This document shows positions 53,261-62,210 of a stretch of DNA of 64,000 nt, one piece after another. The first letter of the stretch is position 1; every line of letters starts with the position of its first letter. Below the pieces are notes generated by a model that saw only the letters and a program-made list of their open reading frames with translations, ran no database searches and was not told the DNA's origin. A program made the translations under genes and the position numbers. The stretch covers positions 248,001 to 312,000 of the forward strand of contig NZ_WPZO01000004.1 in the NCBI RefSeq assembly GCF_013031355.1, given 5' to 3'. Source of the DNA: Ruegeria arenilitoris. GTDB lineage: Bacteria > Pseudomonadota > Alphaproteobacteria > Rhodobacterales > Rhodobacteraceae.

Positions 53261-54748
53261 ATGACAAATCAGATGTTGAAATCCTTAGCATCGGCTCTGG
53301 CGCTGGGGGCCAGCGTCTTTGCCACCGGGGCTTTGGCCAAATCCGATATCACAATCGCGATGCAGCTTGAGCCACCGCATCTGGACCCCACTAGCGCTGC
53401 GGCACAGGCGATTGACTCGGTTGTCTACACCAACATTTTTGAAGGGCTGACCCGGTTCATGGGCGATGGCTCGGTGGTGCCCGGGCTGGCCGAAAGCTGG
53501 GAGATTTCCGAGGACGGCACCGTCTATACTTTCAAGTTGCACGATGGTGTAACCTTCCATGATGGCACCACGATGGATGCCGAGGACGTCAAGTTCAGCC
53601 TCGACCGCGCCAGCGCCGAAGACAGCGCCAACGCACAAAAGGCGTTGTTTGAAGGGATCGAAAGTGTTGAGGTCGTCGACCCGCTGACCGTCAAGGTCAC
53701 CCTGTCCGAGCCGAACGGCAATTTCCTGTTCAACTTGGCTTGGGGCGATGCAGTGATCGTCTCTTCCGACAGCATCGAGAACATCAAGACCAACCCCGTG
53801 GGAACAGGAGCCTTCACCTTTGGCAACTGGGTGCAGGGCGACAGCATCACGTTGATCCGAAACCCGGATTATTGGGGGGATCAGCCTGCGTTAGAGGCTG
53901 CGACGTTCAAATTCATCTCGGACCCGACCGCTGCTTTCGCGGCCATGATGGCCGAGGATGTGGATGTGTTCGACAATTTCCCCGCGCCGGAAAACCTGGC
54001 TCAATTCGAGGCCGATCCGCGCTTTCAGGTGCTGGTCGGCTCGACCGAGGGTGAAACGATCCTGTCCACCAACAACAAGAAGCCTCCGTTCGATGATATC
54101 CGTGTGCGGCAGGCGTTGGCCCATGCCATCGACCGGCAAGCGATCATTGACGGGGCGATGTTTGGATATGGCACGCCCATCGGCACCCATTTCGCGCCGC
54201 ACAACCCGGCTTATGTCGATCTGACCGGAACTTCGGCCCATGACCCGGAAAAGGCGGCCAAGCTGCTGGCCGACGCGGGCTATGAAGAAGGCTTTGAAAC
54301 CACGCTGCACCTGCCGCCGCCTTCTTATGCAAGGCGCGGGGGCGAGATCATCGCCGCGCAATTGGCCGAGGTCGGCATCACCGCCGAGATCATCAACGTG
54401 GAATGGGCGCAATGGCTGGAATCGGTGTTCAAGGGCAAGGATTACGACCTGACCGTCATCAGCCATACCGAGCCGATGGACATCGGTATCTATGCGCGCC
54501 CGGATTACTATTTCCAATATGACAGCCTGGACGCCCAGACGTTGATGGAGACGCTGAACGCCACCACCGACCCGGAGGAACGCAAGAAACTGCTGGGCGA
54601 CATGCAGCGGTTGATTTCGAATGATTTCGTCAACGGCTATCTGTTCCAGCTGCCCAAGCTGGGGATCGCCAAGGCCGGAGTTCAAGGTCTTTGGCAGAAC
54701 GCGCCGACCGCCGCGGTCGACCTGACCCAGATCAGCTGGTCCGAATAA
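53261..54748 (+). CDS. Peptide-type ABC transporter periplasmic binding protein (SBP family 5)
   Basis: A 495-residue solute-binding protein, first gene of the importer operon. Signal peptide at residues 1-26 (GASVFATGALAKS), no lipobox. The family 5 features are ITIAMQLEPPHLDPTSAAAQAID, GLAESWEISEDGTVYTFKL, HDGTTMDAEDVKFSLDRA and IRVRQALAHAIDRQ-type 'VRQALAHAIDRQAII'. The start at 53261 has GGGAG 8 nt ahead. Family members bind di-/oligopeptides, but also opines, nickel, glutathione or amines. The next gene is a ligand-gated channel, so the bound ligand might also be the channel's agonist. Confidence 0.92.
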   Translation: MTNQMLKSLASALALGASVFATGALAKSDITIAMQLEPPHLDPTSAAAQAIDSVVYTNIFEGLTRFMGDGSVVPGLAESWEISEDGTVYTFKLHDGVTFHDGTTMDAEDVKFSLDRASAEDSANAQKALFEGIESVEVVDPLTVKVTLSEPNGNFLFNLAWGDAVIVSSDSIENIKTNPVGTGAFTFGNWVQGDSITLIRNPDYWGDQPALEAATFKFISDPTAAFAAMMAEDVDVFDNFPAPENLAQFEADPRFQVLVGSTEGETILSTNNKKPPFDDIRVRQALAHAIDRQAIIDGAMFGYGTPIGTHFAPHNPAYVDLTGTSAHDPEKAAKLLADAGYEEGFETTLHLPPPSYARRGGEIIAAQLAEVGITAEIINVEWAQWLESVFKGKDYDLTVISHTEPMDIGIYARPDYYFQYDSLDAQTLMETLNATTDPEERKKLLGDMQRLISNDFVNGYLFQLPKLGIAKAGVQGLWQNAPTAAVDLTQISWSE

Positions 54749-54755
54749 ATCCTGC

Positions 54756-54779
54756 TCCGGGGCTGTAACCGGCCCCGGA
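54756..54779 (+). terminator. Hairpin between binding protein and channel gene
   Basis: An 8-bp stem TCCGGGGC/GCCCCGGA with an 8-nt loop starts 8 nt after the binding-protein stop, 26 nt before the channel ATG. With only a short T-run (CTGTTT) it is probably an mRNA-stabilising or partial-termination hairpin that gives more binding protein than membrane parts, as is usual in ABC operons. Confidence 0.6.
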
Positions 54780-54804
54780 CCCCTGTTTCCGAGTAAGCCT
54801 GATA

Positions 54805-55869
54805 ATGACCCTGTTTCGCATCCTGTGTTTTGTATTTGTCGCCTGCTTCTTTGCCGCGGGGGGCGGGGCGCAGGCGCAAAACGGATTGGCAGGCGGGGTG
54901 GGACCGCTGGTTGGTACGCCTGAAAACCCGCTGAAGGTGGGGATCGGTATCCGCATCGATCAAGTCACCAGCGTTGATCAGAAGGCCGAGAATTATGGCG
55001 CCGTCGTTGTTCTGAGGGCCGAATGGACCGACCCTGCGTTGGCCTTTGACCGCGATAAGGTCGGGCGTGAAATTCAGGTCTTCAACCCGCCGGCTCTGGC
55101 CGATCACGCGCGGGGTCTCGGGGCGATTGTGCCCGCTTTCGTCATCCACAACCAGCAATCCAACAAGTGGATTCACGAATCCGCGGCCTCGCTGCGTGAC
55201 GACGGGCATGTGATCTATGTCGAGAAATCCTCGCTGACCTTGCAGGCCCCGCATTTCGATTTCCGCAAATACCCGTTCGACACGCAGGAGTTCTTTTTCG
55301 AGGTCGTCTCGGTCTTTCCGTCCGAATTCGTGACCTATTACCCGCTCGAGGAATACTCGGGCCTTGGCGATCTGCTGGGCGAGGAAGAGTGGATTCTGGA
55401 CAACCCCCGAGTCGAGCGCTCGACGGTGATCGGCCTGTCCGGCCGGGACAGCGATCAGGTTGCGCTGGCCTTCGAGGGCAAGCGGCATCTGACCTATTAT
55501 GTGATCCGGGTGTTCCTGCCGATGCTGGTTCTGATCACTGTTGGCTGGGCGCTGTTCTTCCTTGACGAATACCGCCGCCGGATCGAGATCGCCGGGGGCA
55601 ATCTGCTGGTTTTCGTGGCTTTCAACTGGGCGATCTCTGCCGATCTGCCCAAGCTTGGCTATCTGACCTTTCTGGATTTCATCCTGCAATGCATGTTCCT
55701 GATGACCGGGGCGCTGATCGTGTTCAACGTGGCTTTGCGCAAAATGAAAGTGATTGGGCGCGAAGACGGGGCCAGAAAGCTGGACAACTACGCGATCAAG
55801 TGGATTTACCCTTTGGGATATGGCGCCATCGTCGCCTACGCGATTTTCATCTATCTGCTGGTGCCCTAG
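54805..55869 (+). CDS. Prokaryotic pentameric ligand-gated ion channel (Cys-loop-receptor family)
   Basis: A 354-residue channel subunit of the GLIC/ELIC family. Signal peptide to about residue 25; extracellular beta-sandwich domain about 40-228 with YPFDTQ (156-161), the family's equivalent of the FPFD loop; TM1 (about 230-253, VFLPMLVLITVGWALFFL, with the conserved Pro), TM2 (about 260-280, including FNWAISADLPK like GLIC's FNILVETNLPK), TM3 (286-309), a short loop and TM4 (332-353). No cysteine pair lies in the loop, as in bacterial members. It would form a homopentamer in the inner membrane with its ligand site in the periplasm. Flanked within 60 nt by the importer's binding protein and permease. 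Confidence 0.9.
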   Translation: MTLFRILCFVFVACFFAAGGGAQAQNGLAGGVGPLVGTPENPLKVGIGIRIDQVTSVDQKAENYGAVVVLRAEWTDPALAFDRDKVGREIQVFNPPALADHARGLGAIVPAFVIHNQQSNKWIHESAASLRDDGHVIYVEKSSLTLQAPHFDFRKYPFDTQEFFFEVVSVFPSEFVTYYPLEEYSGLGDLLGEEEWILDNPRVERSTVIGLSGRDSDQVALAFEGKRHLTYYVIRVFLPMLVLITVGWALFFLDEYRRRIEIAGGNLLVFVAFNWAISADLPKLGYLTFLDFILQCMFLMTGALIVFNVALRKMKVIGREDGARKLDNYAIKWIYPLGYGAIVAYAIFIYLLVP

Positions 55870-55909
55870 GTGCTGGACCCGCGCGGGTTGTGTGCCTAAC
55901 GTGGCCTCG

Positions 55910-56857
55910 ATGCTGCGCTATGCTCTCAAACGTCTGATTTCACTGTTGATCAGCCTGGCCGTCGCCTCGGTGGTCATCTTCGCGGTGATCGAGGTCGCGC
56001 CGGGTGATCCGGCCTCGTTCATGCTGGGCGTAAACGCGCAGGAGGATACCCTAGCCGCGTTGCGGGCCGAGCTTGGTTTGGATGTTTCCAAGGCACAGCG
56101 GTATTTCAACTGGGTCGGCGGGATGCTGATGGGGGATTTTGGCACCTCCTACACCTATCGCACGCCCGTGTCGCAGATGATCGCGGACCGGTTGTGGGTG
56201 TCGCTGCCGCTGGCGCTCTATGCGCTGACGTTGTCTACGCTGATCGCCTTTCCCGCCGGGATTTACGCCGCCGCGCGTCGCGGCAAACCCGGGGATCTGA
56301 CGGTCATGGGCGCAACACAGCTGGGCATCGCGGTGCCGAATTTCTGGTTCGCCATGATGCTGGTGTTGATCTTCGCCATCAACCTGCGCTGGTTCAACGC
56401 CGGCGGGTTTGCGGGCTGGGATCAGGGGCTCTGGATCGGCCTGCATTCCCTGACACTGCCCTCCATCGCGCTCGCCCTGCCGCAAGCGGCCATTCTGGCG
56501 CGGGTGATGCGGTCGTCTCTGCTGGACATTCTGGGCGAGGATTTCATGCGCACAGCGCGAGCCAAAGGCCTGTCCCGCCGTCAGGCGCTGTGGCGGCACG
56601 GGGTGCGGAACGCCCTGATCCCGGTGCTGACTATCATCGGGCTGCAGTTTTCCTTCCTGCTGGCGGGGTCGATCATCATCGAGCAGGTGTTCTACCTGCC
56701 GGGCCTCGGGCGGCTGGTGTTTCAGGCCATTTCCGCCCGTGACCTGATTGTGGTGGAATCGGTCGTCATGCTGCTGGTCTTCGCCGTCATCACCGTGAAC
56801 TTTCTGGTCGATCTGGCCTATGCCGCCGTCGACCCCCGCCTAAGGAGCCGGACATGA
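55910..56857 (+). CDS. Peptide-type ABC transporter permease (DppB-like)
   Basis: A 315-residue permease with six spans: MLRYALKRLISLLISLAVASVVIFAVIEVAPGDPA at the start is typical of DppB/OppB, and the ATPase-contact loop is EDFMRTARAKGLSRRQALWRHGVRNALIPV. Start at ATG 55910; GTG 55901 is an alternative. It follows the channel gene by 40 nt and overlaps the second permease by 4 nt. The substrate is set by the binding protein. Confidence 0.94.
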   Translation: MLRYALKRLISLLISLAVASVVIFAVIEVAPGDPASFMLGVNAQEDTLAALRAELGLDVSKAQRYFNWVGGMLMGDFGTSYTYRTPVSQMIADRLWVSLPLALYALTLSTLIAFPAGIYAAARRGKPGDLTVMGATQLGIAVPNFWFAMMLVLIFAINLRWFNAGGFAGWDQGLWIGLHSLTLPSIALALPQAAILARVMRSSLLDILGEDFMRTARAKGLSRRQALWRHGVRNALIPVLTIIGLQFSFLLAGSIIIEQVFYLPGLGRLVFQAISARDLIVVESVVMLLVFAVITVNFLVDLAYAAVDPRLRSRT

Positions 56858-57669
56858 GCCGTAACCTGATCCTTGGCGCGGTGCTGTCTTCGCTTATTCT
56901 GCTGGCGGCTTTGGTCTCATTTGTTTGGACGCCCTACGACTATGCGGCGCTGGATATCCCCAACAAACTGCAGCCCCCCAACGCGCAGCATTGGTTCGGC
57001 ACGGATCACTTCGGCCGCGACATGTTCTCGATGATCATGGTCGGCGCGCGCACGTCGATTGCGGTGGCGCTGGTGGCGGTGGGTATCGGCATGGCGCTGG
57101 GCGTGCCCTTGGGGCTGACCGCAGCTGCGCGCAAGGGGTCGTGGCTGGACGAGGTCATCATGCGCGGCAATGATCTGGTCTTTGCCTTCCCCTCGCTGGT
57201 CATTGCCATCCTGATCACCGCCGTTTTCGGGGCCGGAGCGATCAATGCCATAATCGCCATCGGCATCTTCAACATCCCCGTCTTTGCCCGCATCACCCGA
57301 GGGGCCGCGTTGTCACTGTGGGAGCGGGAGTTCATCCTCGCCGCCCGCGTGTCAGGCAAGGGCGCGGCGCGGATTTCGGCGGAACATATCCTGCCCAACG
57401 TGGCGAATCTGCTGATCGTGCAGGGGACCATTCAGTTTTCGCTGGGCATTCTCGCTGAAGCGGGCCTCTCCTATGTCGGCCTTGGTGCGCAACCGCCCAC
57501 GCCCAGCTGGGGCCGGATGCTGGCCGATGCGCAGACAATGGTCAGTTTTGCGCCGCATTTGGCTCTGATTCCGGGGCTGGCGATTATTGTCACCGTCTTG
57601 GGTTTGAACCTGTTGGGGGATGGGCTGCGCGACTGGCTGGATCCACGCATACGGGTGGCGCGCGCATGA
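56854..57669 (+). CDS. Peptide-type ABC transporter permease (DppC-like)
   Basis: A 271-residue partner permease: NAQHWFGTDHFGRDMFSMIMVGARTSI (the DppC/OppC LGTDxLGRD signature), then REFILAARVSGKGAARISAEHILPNV (EAA loop) and a last helix GLNLLGDGLRDWLDPR. Overlaps both neighbouring genes by 4 nt. Confidence 0.95.
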   Translation: MSRNLILGAVLSSLILLAALVSFVWTPYDYAALDIPNKLQPPNAQHWFGTDHFGRDMFSMIMVGARTSIAVALVAVGIGMALGVPLGLTAAARKGSWLDEVIMRGNDLVFAFPSLVIAILITAVFGAGAINAIIAIGIFNIPVFARITRGAALSLWEREFILAARVSGKGAARISAEHILPNVANLLIVQGTIQFSLGILAEAGLSYVGLGAQPPTPSWGRMLADAQTMVSFAPHLALIPGLAIIVTVLGLNLLGDGLRDWLDPRIRVARA

Positions 57670-59264
57670 GTTTGTTGCAGATCGAAAACCTGTCGCTGTC
57701 GATCCACGGCGCCGAAATTCTGAAACAGGTCAGCCTGTCCATCGACCCCGGGCAGATTGTGGCCGTGACCGGAGAAAGCGGGTCGGGCAAGTCGATGACG
57801 GCCCTGGCCGTGATGCAATTGCTGCCGAACGGGGCGCAGGCGCAGGGCGCGATCCGACTGGAGGGGCAGGATCTGCTAAACCGCCCCGAGGGCGAGATGT
57901 GCGCCCTGCGTGGGGCCGCCGTCGGAATGGTGTTTCAGGAACCGATGACCGCCCTGAACCCGGTCAAGACCATCGGCGATCAGGTGATGGAGACGATCCT
58001 GATTCACAATGCGATGCCGCGCCCGCAGGCGTTGGCGCGCACGCAGGAGGTTCTGACTCGCGTTGGCCTGCCGCCCGACCGCTTTCCTCTGTCTCGCTAC
58101 CCTCATGAGCTGTCCGGAGGTCAGCGTCAGCGTGTGGTGATCGCCATGGCCATAGCCCTGCGTCCCAAACTGCTGATCGCGGATGAACCGACAACCGCGC
58201 TGGACGTGACTACTCAGGCGCAGATCCTCGACCTGCTCAAAGGGCTGGTGCGCGAATACAGTATGGGTTTGCTGATGATCACGCATGATCTGGCGGTGGT
58301 GGCGGATATGGCCGACCAAATCGTGGTGATGCGCCGCGGAGAGGTGGTTGAAAGCGGGGCAACGACCCACCTGCTGCGCAATATGCAGCACCCCTATACA
58401 CGGATGTTGTTCGAAGCCTCGGGCCATCAGGTGTCGCTGCCCCGGGCCGCTGATCCTCGGCCCCTGCTTGAGGTGACAGAGGTCACCCGCGATTACCGTC
58501 TGCCCCGCAAAGGCCTGTTCGGCACGCCGGGGCATCACCGCGCGGTGGATGGGGTCAGCTTTGCCCTCAACAAAGGGGAACGTCTGGGGCTGGTGGGCGA
58601 GTCCGGTTGTGGGAAATCGACCCTAACAAGGGCCATTTTGGGGTTAGAGGAAGTCCAAAGCGGTGATATCCGCCTGGACGGACAACCGGTATTCGCAGGC
58701 CACAGGCCAAACCTCGCTGTGCGTCGCAAGATGCAGGTGGTGTTTCAGGATCCTTATGGCAGCTTCAACCCGCGTCACCGAGTTGCCCGTCTGATCACCG
58801 AACCGTTTCACCTGCTGGAGACGCCACCCGCGGGGTCTGAACGTCAGGACCGCATCGCCGAGATGCTGACAGCCGTAGGCCTCAGCCCCGACGATGCGGG
58901 CAAATACATCCATGAGTTCTCGGGCGGACAGCGGCAGCGCATCGCCATCGCCCGCGCGTTGATCATCCGCCCCGAGCTGATCCTGTTCGATGAGGCGGTC
59001 TCGGCGCTGGACGTTTCGGTCCGCGCGCAAATCCTGGACCTACTGGCCGAGCTTTGCGCCACATACGACCTGACCTATCTGTTCATCAGCCATGACCTAA
59101 GGGTGGTGCGAACGATCACTGATCGGGTGATGGTGATGCAGGCGGGCCGGATCGTTGAACAGGGCGAAACCGAACAGGTATTTGCCAACCCGCAACACCC
59201 CTATACCCAAACCCTGATCGAAGCCGCGCCTGTCTTGCCGGACATCGGTGTGAACGTCGCTTAA
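57666..59264 (+). CDS. Fused dual-domain ABC ATPase (DppD-DppF type)
   Basis: A 532-residue protein with both ATPases of the importer joined. The N-terminal half has Walker A GESGSGKSMT, signature LSGGQRQRV and Walker B LLIADEPTTALD. The C-terminal half has GESGCGKSTLTRAIL, FSGGQRQRIAIARAL and LILFDEAVSALD. In the second Walker B the usual Glu-Pro is E-A, still with the catalytic Glu. A linker of about 30 residues lies near residue 265. Fused forms are common in GsiA/YejF-like importers. It overlaps dppC-like by 4 nt. Confidence 0.94.
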   Translation: MSLLQIENLSLSIHGAEILKQVSLSIDPGQIVAVTGESGSGKSMTALAVMQLLPNGAQAQGAIRLEGQDLLNRPEGEMCALRGAAVGMVFQEPMTALNPVKTIGDQVMETILIHNAMPRPQALARTQEVLTRVGLPPDRFPLSRYPHELSGGQRQRVVIAMAIALRPKLLIADEPTTALDVTTQAQILDLLKGLVREYSMGLLMITHDLAVVADMADQIVVMRRGEVVESGATTHLLRNMQHPYTRMLFEASGHQVSLPRAADPRPLLEVTEVTRDYRLPRKGLFGTPGHHRAVDGVSFALNKGERLGLVGESGCGKSTLTRAILGLEEVQSGDIRLDGQPVFAGHRPNLAVRRKMQVVFQDPYGSFNPRHRVARLITEPFHLLETPPAGSERQDRIAEMLTAVGLSPDDAGKYIHEFSGGQRQRIAIARALIIRPELILFDEAVSALDVSVRAQILDLLAELCATYDLTYLFISHDLRVVRTITDRVMVMQAGRIVEQGETEQVFANPQHPYTQTLIEAAPVLPDIGVNVA

Positions 59265-59296
59265 AGCCCTTTGTTAGAGCCTGAAAGGAGGCCCAA

Positions 59297-60748
59297 ATGC
59301 CCAATCCCCTCTGGTTCAATCCCGGCCTGTGTCTGATCGGTGGCAAATGGGTCAGCCCCGCGTCACAGGCGGAGATTCCATTGATCAACCCGTCGGACGG
59401 GTCCGAGATTTGCCGGATCGCACGTGGAGGCGCGACGGATATCGATGCTTCCGTGCAAGCTGCGCAGGCCGCGCTGCAGGGCGACTGGGGACGCAAGACC
59501 GCGCTGGAACGGGGCCGTATTCTGACCCGACTGGGCCAGTTGGTGCTGGAAAGGGTGGACGAACTGGCGCGGATCGAGGCGATGGATGTGGGCAAGCCGC
59601 TGACTCAAGCACGCGCGGATGCGGTGGCCCTGGCGCGGTATTGCGAGTTCTATGGGGGCGCTGCCGACAAGGTGATGGGCGAGACCATCCCCTATCTGGA
59701 CGGTTATACCGTCTATACCCTGCGCGAGCCGCATGGGGTGACCGGCCATATCGTGCCGTGGAATTACCCGATGCAGATTATTGGCCGATCAGTCGGGGCG
59801 GCGCTGGCGATGGGCAACGCCTGTGTCTTGAAGCCGGCGGAAGAGGCCTGTCTGACCGCATTGGCCTTTGCCCATCTTGCGCAAGAGGCCGGTCTGCCTG
59901 CGGGGGCGTTGAATGTGGTGCCAGGTCTGGGAGCTGAGGCCGGGGCTGCGCTGTCGGGCCATCCGGGCGTTGACCATATCTCGTTCACCGGTTCGGTCGC
60001 CACCGGTGCGCTGGTGCAGCAGGCGGCGGGGCGCAATGTGGTGCCGGTGACACTGGAACTGGGCGGGAAATCCCCGCAACTGGTGTTTGACGATGCCGAT
60101 CTGGACGCCGCGCTGCCATTTCTGGTGAATGCGGGCATTCAGAACGCGGGGCAGACCTGTTCCGCCTCGTCGCGCATTCTGGTGCAGCGCGGCGTGTATG
60201 AGCAGGTCAAAACCAGCATGGCGGCGGCGTATGCCGATCTGACCGTCGGCCCGGCGCAGGATGATCTACGGGTCGGCCCCCTGATCTCGGCCCGGCAGAA
60301 AGAGATCGTGACCGGGTTTCTTGCCAAGGGCTCTGATCTGAATATCGCGGGGCAGGGGCGGATCGTTGACCATGCCCCGATTGCGGGCGCCTATGTCCGG
60401 CCCACTTTGTTTGCTGATGTTCCCCCGGATCACGTTCTGGCGCGCGACGAGATTTTCGGCCCGGTTCAGGTTCTGATCCCCTTCGACACCGAAGAAGAGG
60501 CCATCCAGATCGCAAACGGCACCGATTACGGGCTGGTCGCCAGCATCTGGACCCGTGATGGCGCGCGGCAGATGCGGTTGGCGAAACGGCTGCGCTCGGG
60601 GCAGGTGTTTATAAACAACTACGGTGCTGGCGGAGGTGTAGAGCTGCCTTTTGGTGGCGTTGGCAAATCCGGCCATGGCCGCGAAAAGGGGTTCGAGGCC
60701 CTCTATGGGTTCTCACAATTGAAAACCGTGGCGGCACATCATGGTTAG
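59297..60748 (+). CDS. NAD(P)-dependent aldehyde dehydrogenase (betaine-aldehyde-dehydrogenase-like)
   Basis: A 483-residue ALDH. Catalytic Glu in VTLELGGKSPQLVF, catalytic Cys in NAGQTCSASSRILVQ, cofactor segments VPWNYPMQI and FTGSVATGALV. It resembles the BetB/gamma-aminobutyraldehyde group of ALDHs. It starts 32 nt after the ATPase stop, with GGAGG ahead, and so probably belongs to the importer operon. An aldehyde formed from an imported amine is a reasonable substrate, as inference. Confidence 0.92.
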   Translation: MPNPLWFNPGLCLIGGKWVSPASQAEIPLINPSDGSEICRIARGGATDIDASVQAAQAALQGDWGRKTALERGRILTRLGQLVLERVDELARIEAMDVGKPLTQARADAVALARYCEFYGGAADKVMGETIPYLDGYTVYTLREPHGVTGHIVPWNYPMQIIGRSVGAALAMGNACVLKPAEEACLTALAFAHLAQEAGLPAGALNVVPGLGAEAGAALSGHPGVDHISFTGSVATGALVQQAAGRNVVPVTLELGGKSPQLVFDDADLDAALPFLVNAGIQNAGQTCSASSRILVQRGVYEQVKTSMAAAYADLTVGPAQDDLRVGPLISARQKEIVTGFLAKGSDLNIAGQGRIVDHAPIAGAYVRPTLFADVPPDHVLARDEIFGPVQVLIPFDTEEEAIQIANGTDYGLVASIWTRDGARQMRLAKRLRSGQVFINNYGAGGGVELPFGGVGKSGHGREKGFEALYGFSQLKTVAAHHG

Positions 60749-60751
60749 GGT

Positions 60752-62044
60752 CTAAACGATCACCTCGATTGATTCCTGAGCACCGACCCCGAACACCCGT
60801 TTATAGCGTTCGATCTCGTCCTGCGGCCCCATCGCCTTTTCCGGGTTGTCCGACAGTTTGACTGTTGGGCGACCGTTGGCGGATACGGCCTTGCAGACCA
60901 GAGAGAACGGTGCCAGCGCATCGTCCGGCACCAACCCGCGGAAATCATTGGTCAACAGGGTGCCCCAACCGAATGAGACTTTGGTGCGTCCTGCAAATTG
61001 GCTGTGAAGCTCGCGTATTTTGTCCACGTCCAATCCGTCCGAAAAGATCACCCGCTTTTGCATTGGATCTTCGCCGCGCGATTTCCACCATTTGATTGCG
61101 CGTTCTGCGCCCGCCGCCGGATCGCCGCTGTCGACGCGAATGCCGGTCCAGCCCGCCAGCCAATCGGGCGCGCGGTCCAGAAACCCCTGCGTGCCATAGG
61201 TGTCGGGCAGGATGATGCGCAGGTTGCCGTCATGTTCGTCATGCCAGTCGCTGAGAACGTCATAAGGGGCCTGCGCCAATGCCGCGTCGGTTTCGGCCAG
61301 CGCGGAATAGACCATGGGCAGTTCGTGGGCGTTGGTGCCGATCGCTTCGACCTCGCGCCGCATGGCGATCAGACAGTTCGAGGTGCCGGAAAACGCCGGT
61401 CCCAGCCCTTCGATCATCGCCTGTACGCACCAGTCCTGCCACAAGAAGGAATGCCGCCGGCGGGTGCCGAAATCGGCGATGCCCAAGCCGTCGACTTCCC
61501 GCAGTTGTTCGATCTTTTCCCAAACACGGGTCATGGCGCGGGCGTAAAGCACCTGCAGCTCGAACCGGCGCATGTCGTTCAGTACCGCACGGGATCGTAG
61601 CTCCATCAGCACCGCCAAGGCCGGGATTTCCCACAGCATGACCTCGTGCCACTTGCCTTCGAAGGTCAGTTCGTACTGATCGCCTTTGCGTTCCAGGTGA
61701 TAGGGCGGCAGGCGCATGTTCTCGAACCACTCCATGAAGTCCGAGCGGAACATCTGCCGTTTGCCGTAGAATGTATTGCCCCGCAGCCATGTGCTTTCGC
61801 CCCGGCTGAGGCTGAGCGACCGGATATGATCCAGCTGTTCGCGCAACTCGCCTTCGTCGATCAATTCAGCCAAAGGAATGTGATTCGACCGGTTGATCAG
61901 CGAAAACACCACATCCGTTTGGGGCTTATTTCGAAACACTGACTGGCACATCAGCAGTTTGTAGAAGTCTGTGTCGATTAAAGACCGGACAATCGGGTCA
62001 ATCTTCCATTTATGATTGTACACGCGTGTCGCAATATCGACCAT
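60752..62044 (-). CDS. pncB: Nicotinate phosphoribosyltransferase
   Basis: A 430-residue enzyme converting nicotinate plus PRPP to NaMN, NAD salvage. Conserved stretches: IDTDFYKLLMCQSVF, FGTRRRHSFLWQ (catalytic His region), 'GTSNCLIAMRREVEAIGTNAHELPM', RVDSGDPAAGAERA and GVLTN-like 'FGWGTLLTND'. Full length. pncA, which supplies nicotinate, lies 700 nt upstream on the same strand, separated by a plus-strand gene. The upstream region carries a triplet of ACAATGA sites. Confidence 0.96.
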   Translation of the reverse strand: MVDIATRVYNHKWKIDPIVRSLIDTDFYKLLMCQSVFRNKPQTDVVFSLINRSNHIPLAELIDEGELREQLDHIRSLSLSRGESTWLRGNTFYGKRQMFRSDFMEWFENMRLPPYHLERKGDQYELTFEGKWHEVMLWEIPALAVLMELRSRAVLNDMRRFELQVLYARAMTRVWEKIEQLREVDGLGIADFGTRRRHSFLWQDWCVQAMIEGLGPAFSGTSNCLIAMRREVEAIGTNAHELPMVYSALAETDAALAQAPYDVLSDWHDEHDGNLRIILPDTYGTQGFLDRAPDWLAGWTGIRVDSGDPAAGAERAIKWWKSRGEDPMQKRVIFSDGLDVDKIRELHSQFAGRTKVSFGWGTLLTNDFRGLVPDDALAPFSLVCKAVSANGRPTVKLSDNPEKAMGPQDEIERYKRVFGVGAQESIEVIV

Positions 62045-62114
62045 GGGGGAACTCCTGCGATTTCCGTTGTTAGATCAATAGGTGCGCGGATTGGCAAGAG
62101 TCGCTGGATCGAAG

Positions 62115-62167
62115 ACAATGACAAGGTCACGACACAATGAGAGCATATTGTATGATACTTTCATTGT
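62115..62167. repeat. ACAATGA repeat array upstream of pncB
   Basis: ACAATGA occurs directly at 62115-62121 and 62134-62140 and inverted as TCATTGT at 62161-62167, all in the 166-nt gap between pncB and the divergent small membrane protein gene. The inverted pair encloses ATATTGTATGATA. Repeated half-sites in a divergent control region look like an operator; the regulator is not identified. Confidence 0.45.
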
Positions 62168-62210
62168 TTAGTGAGACGAAGGGGAAGGAAGTACAAGGTT
62201 TAGTCGGTGA

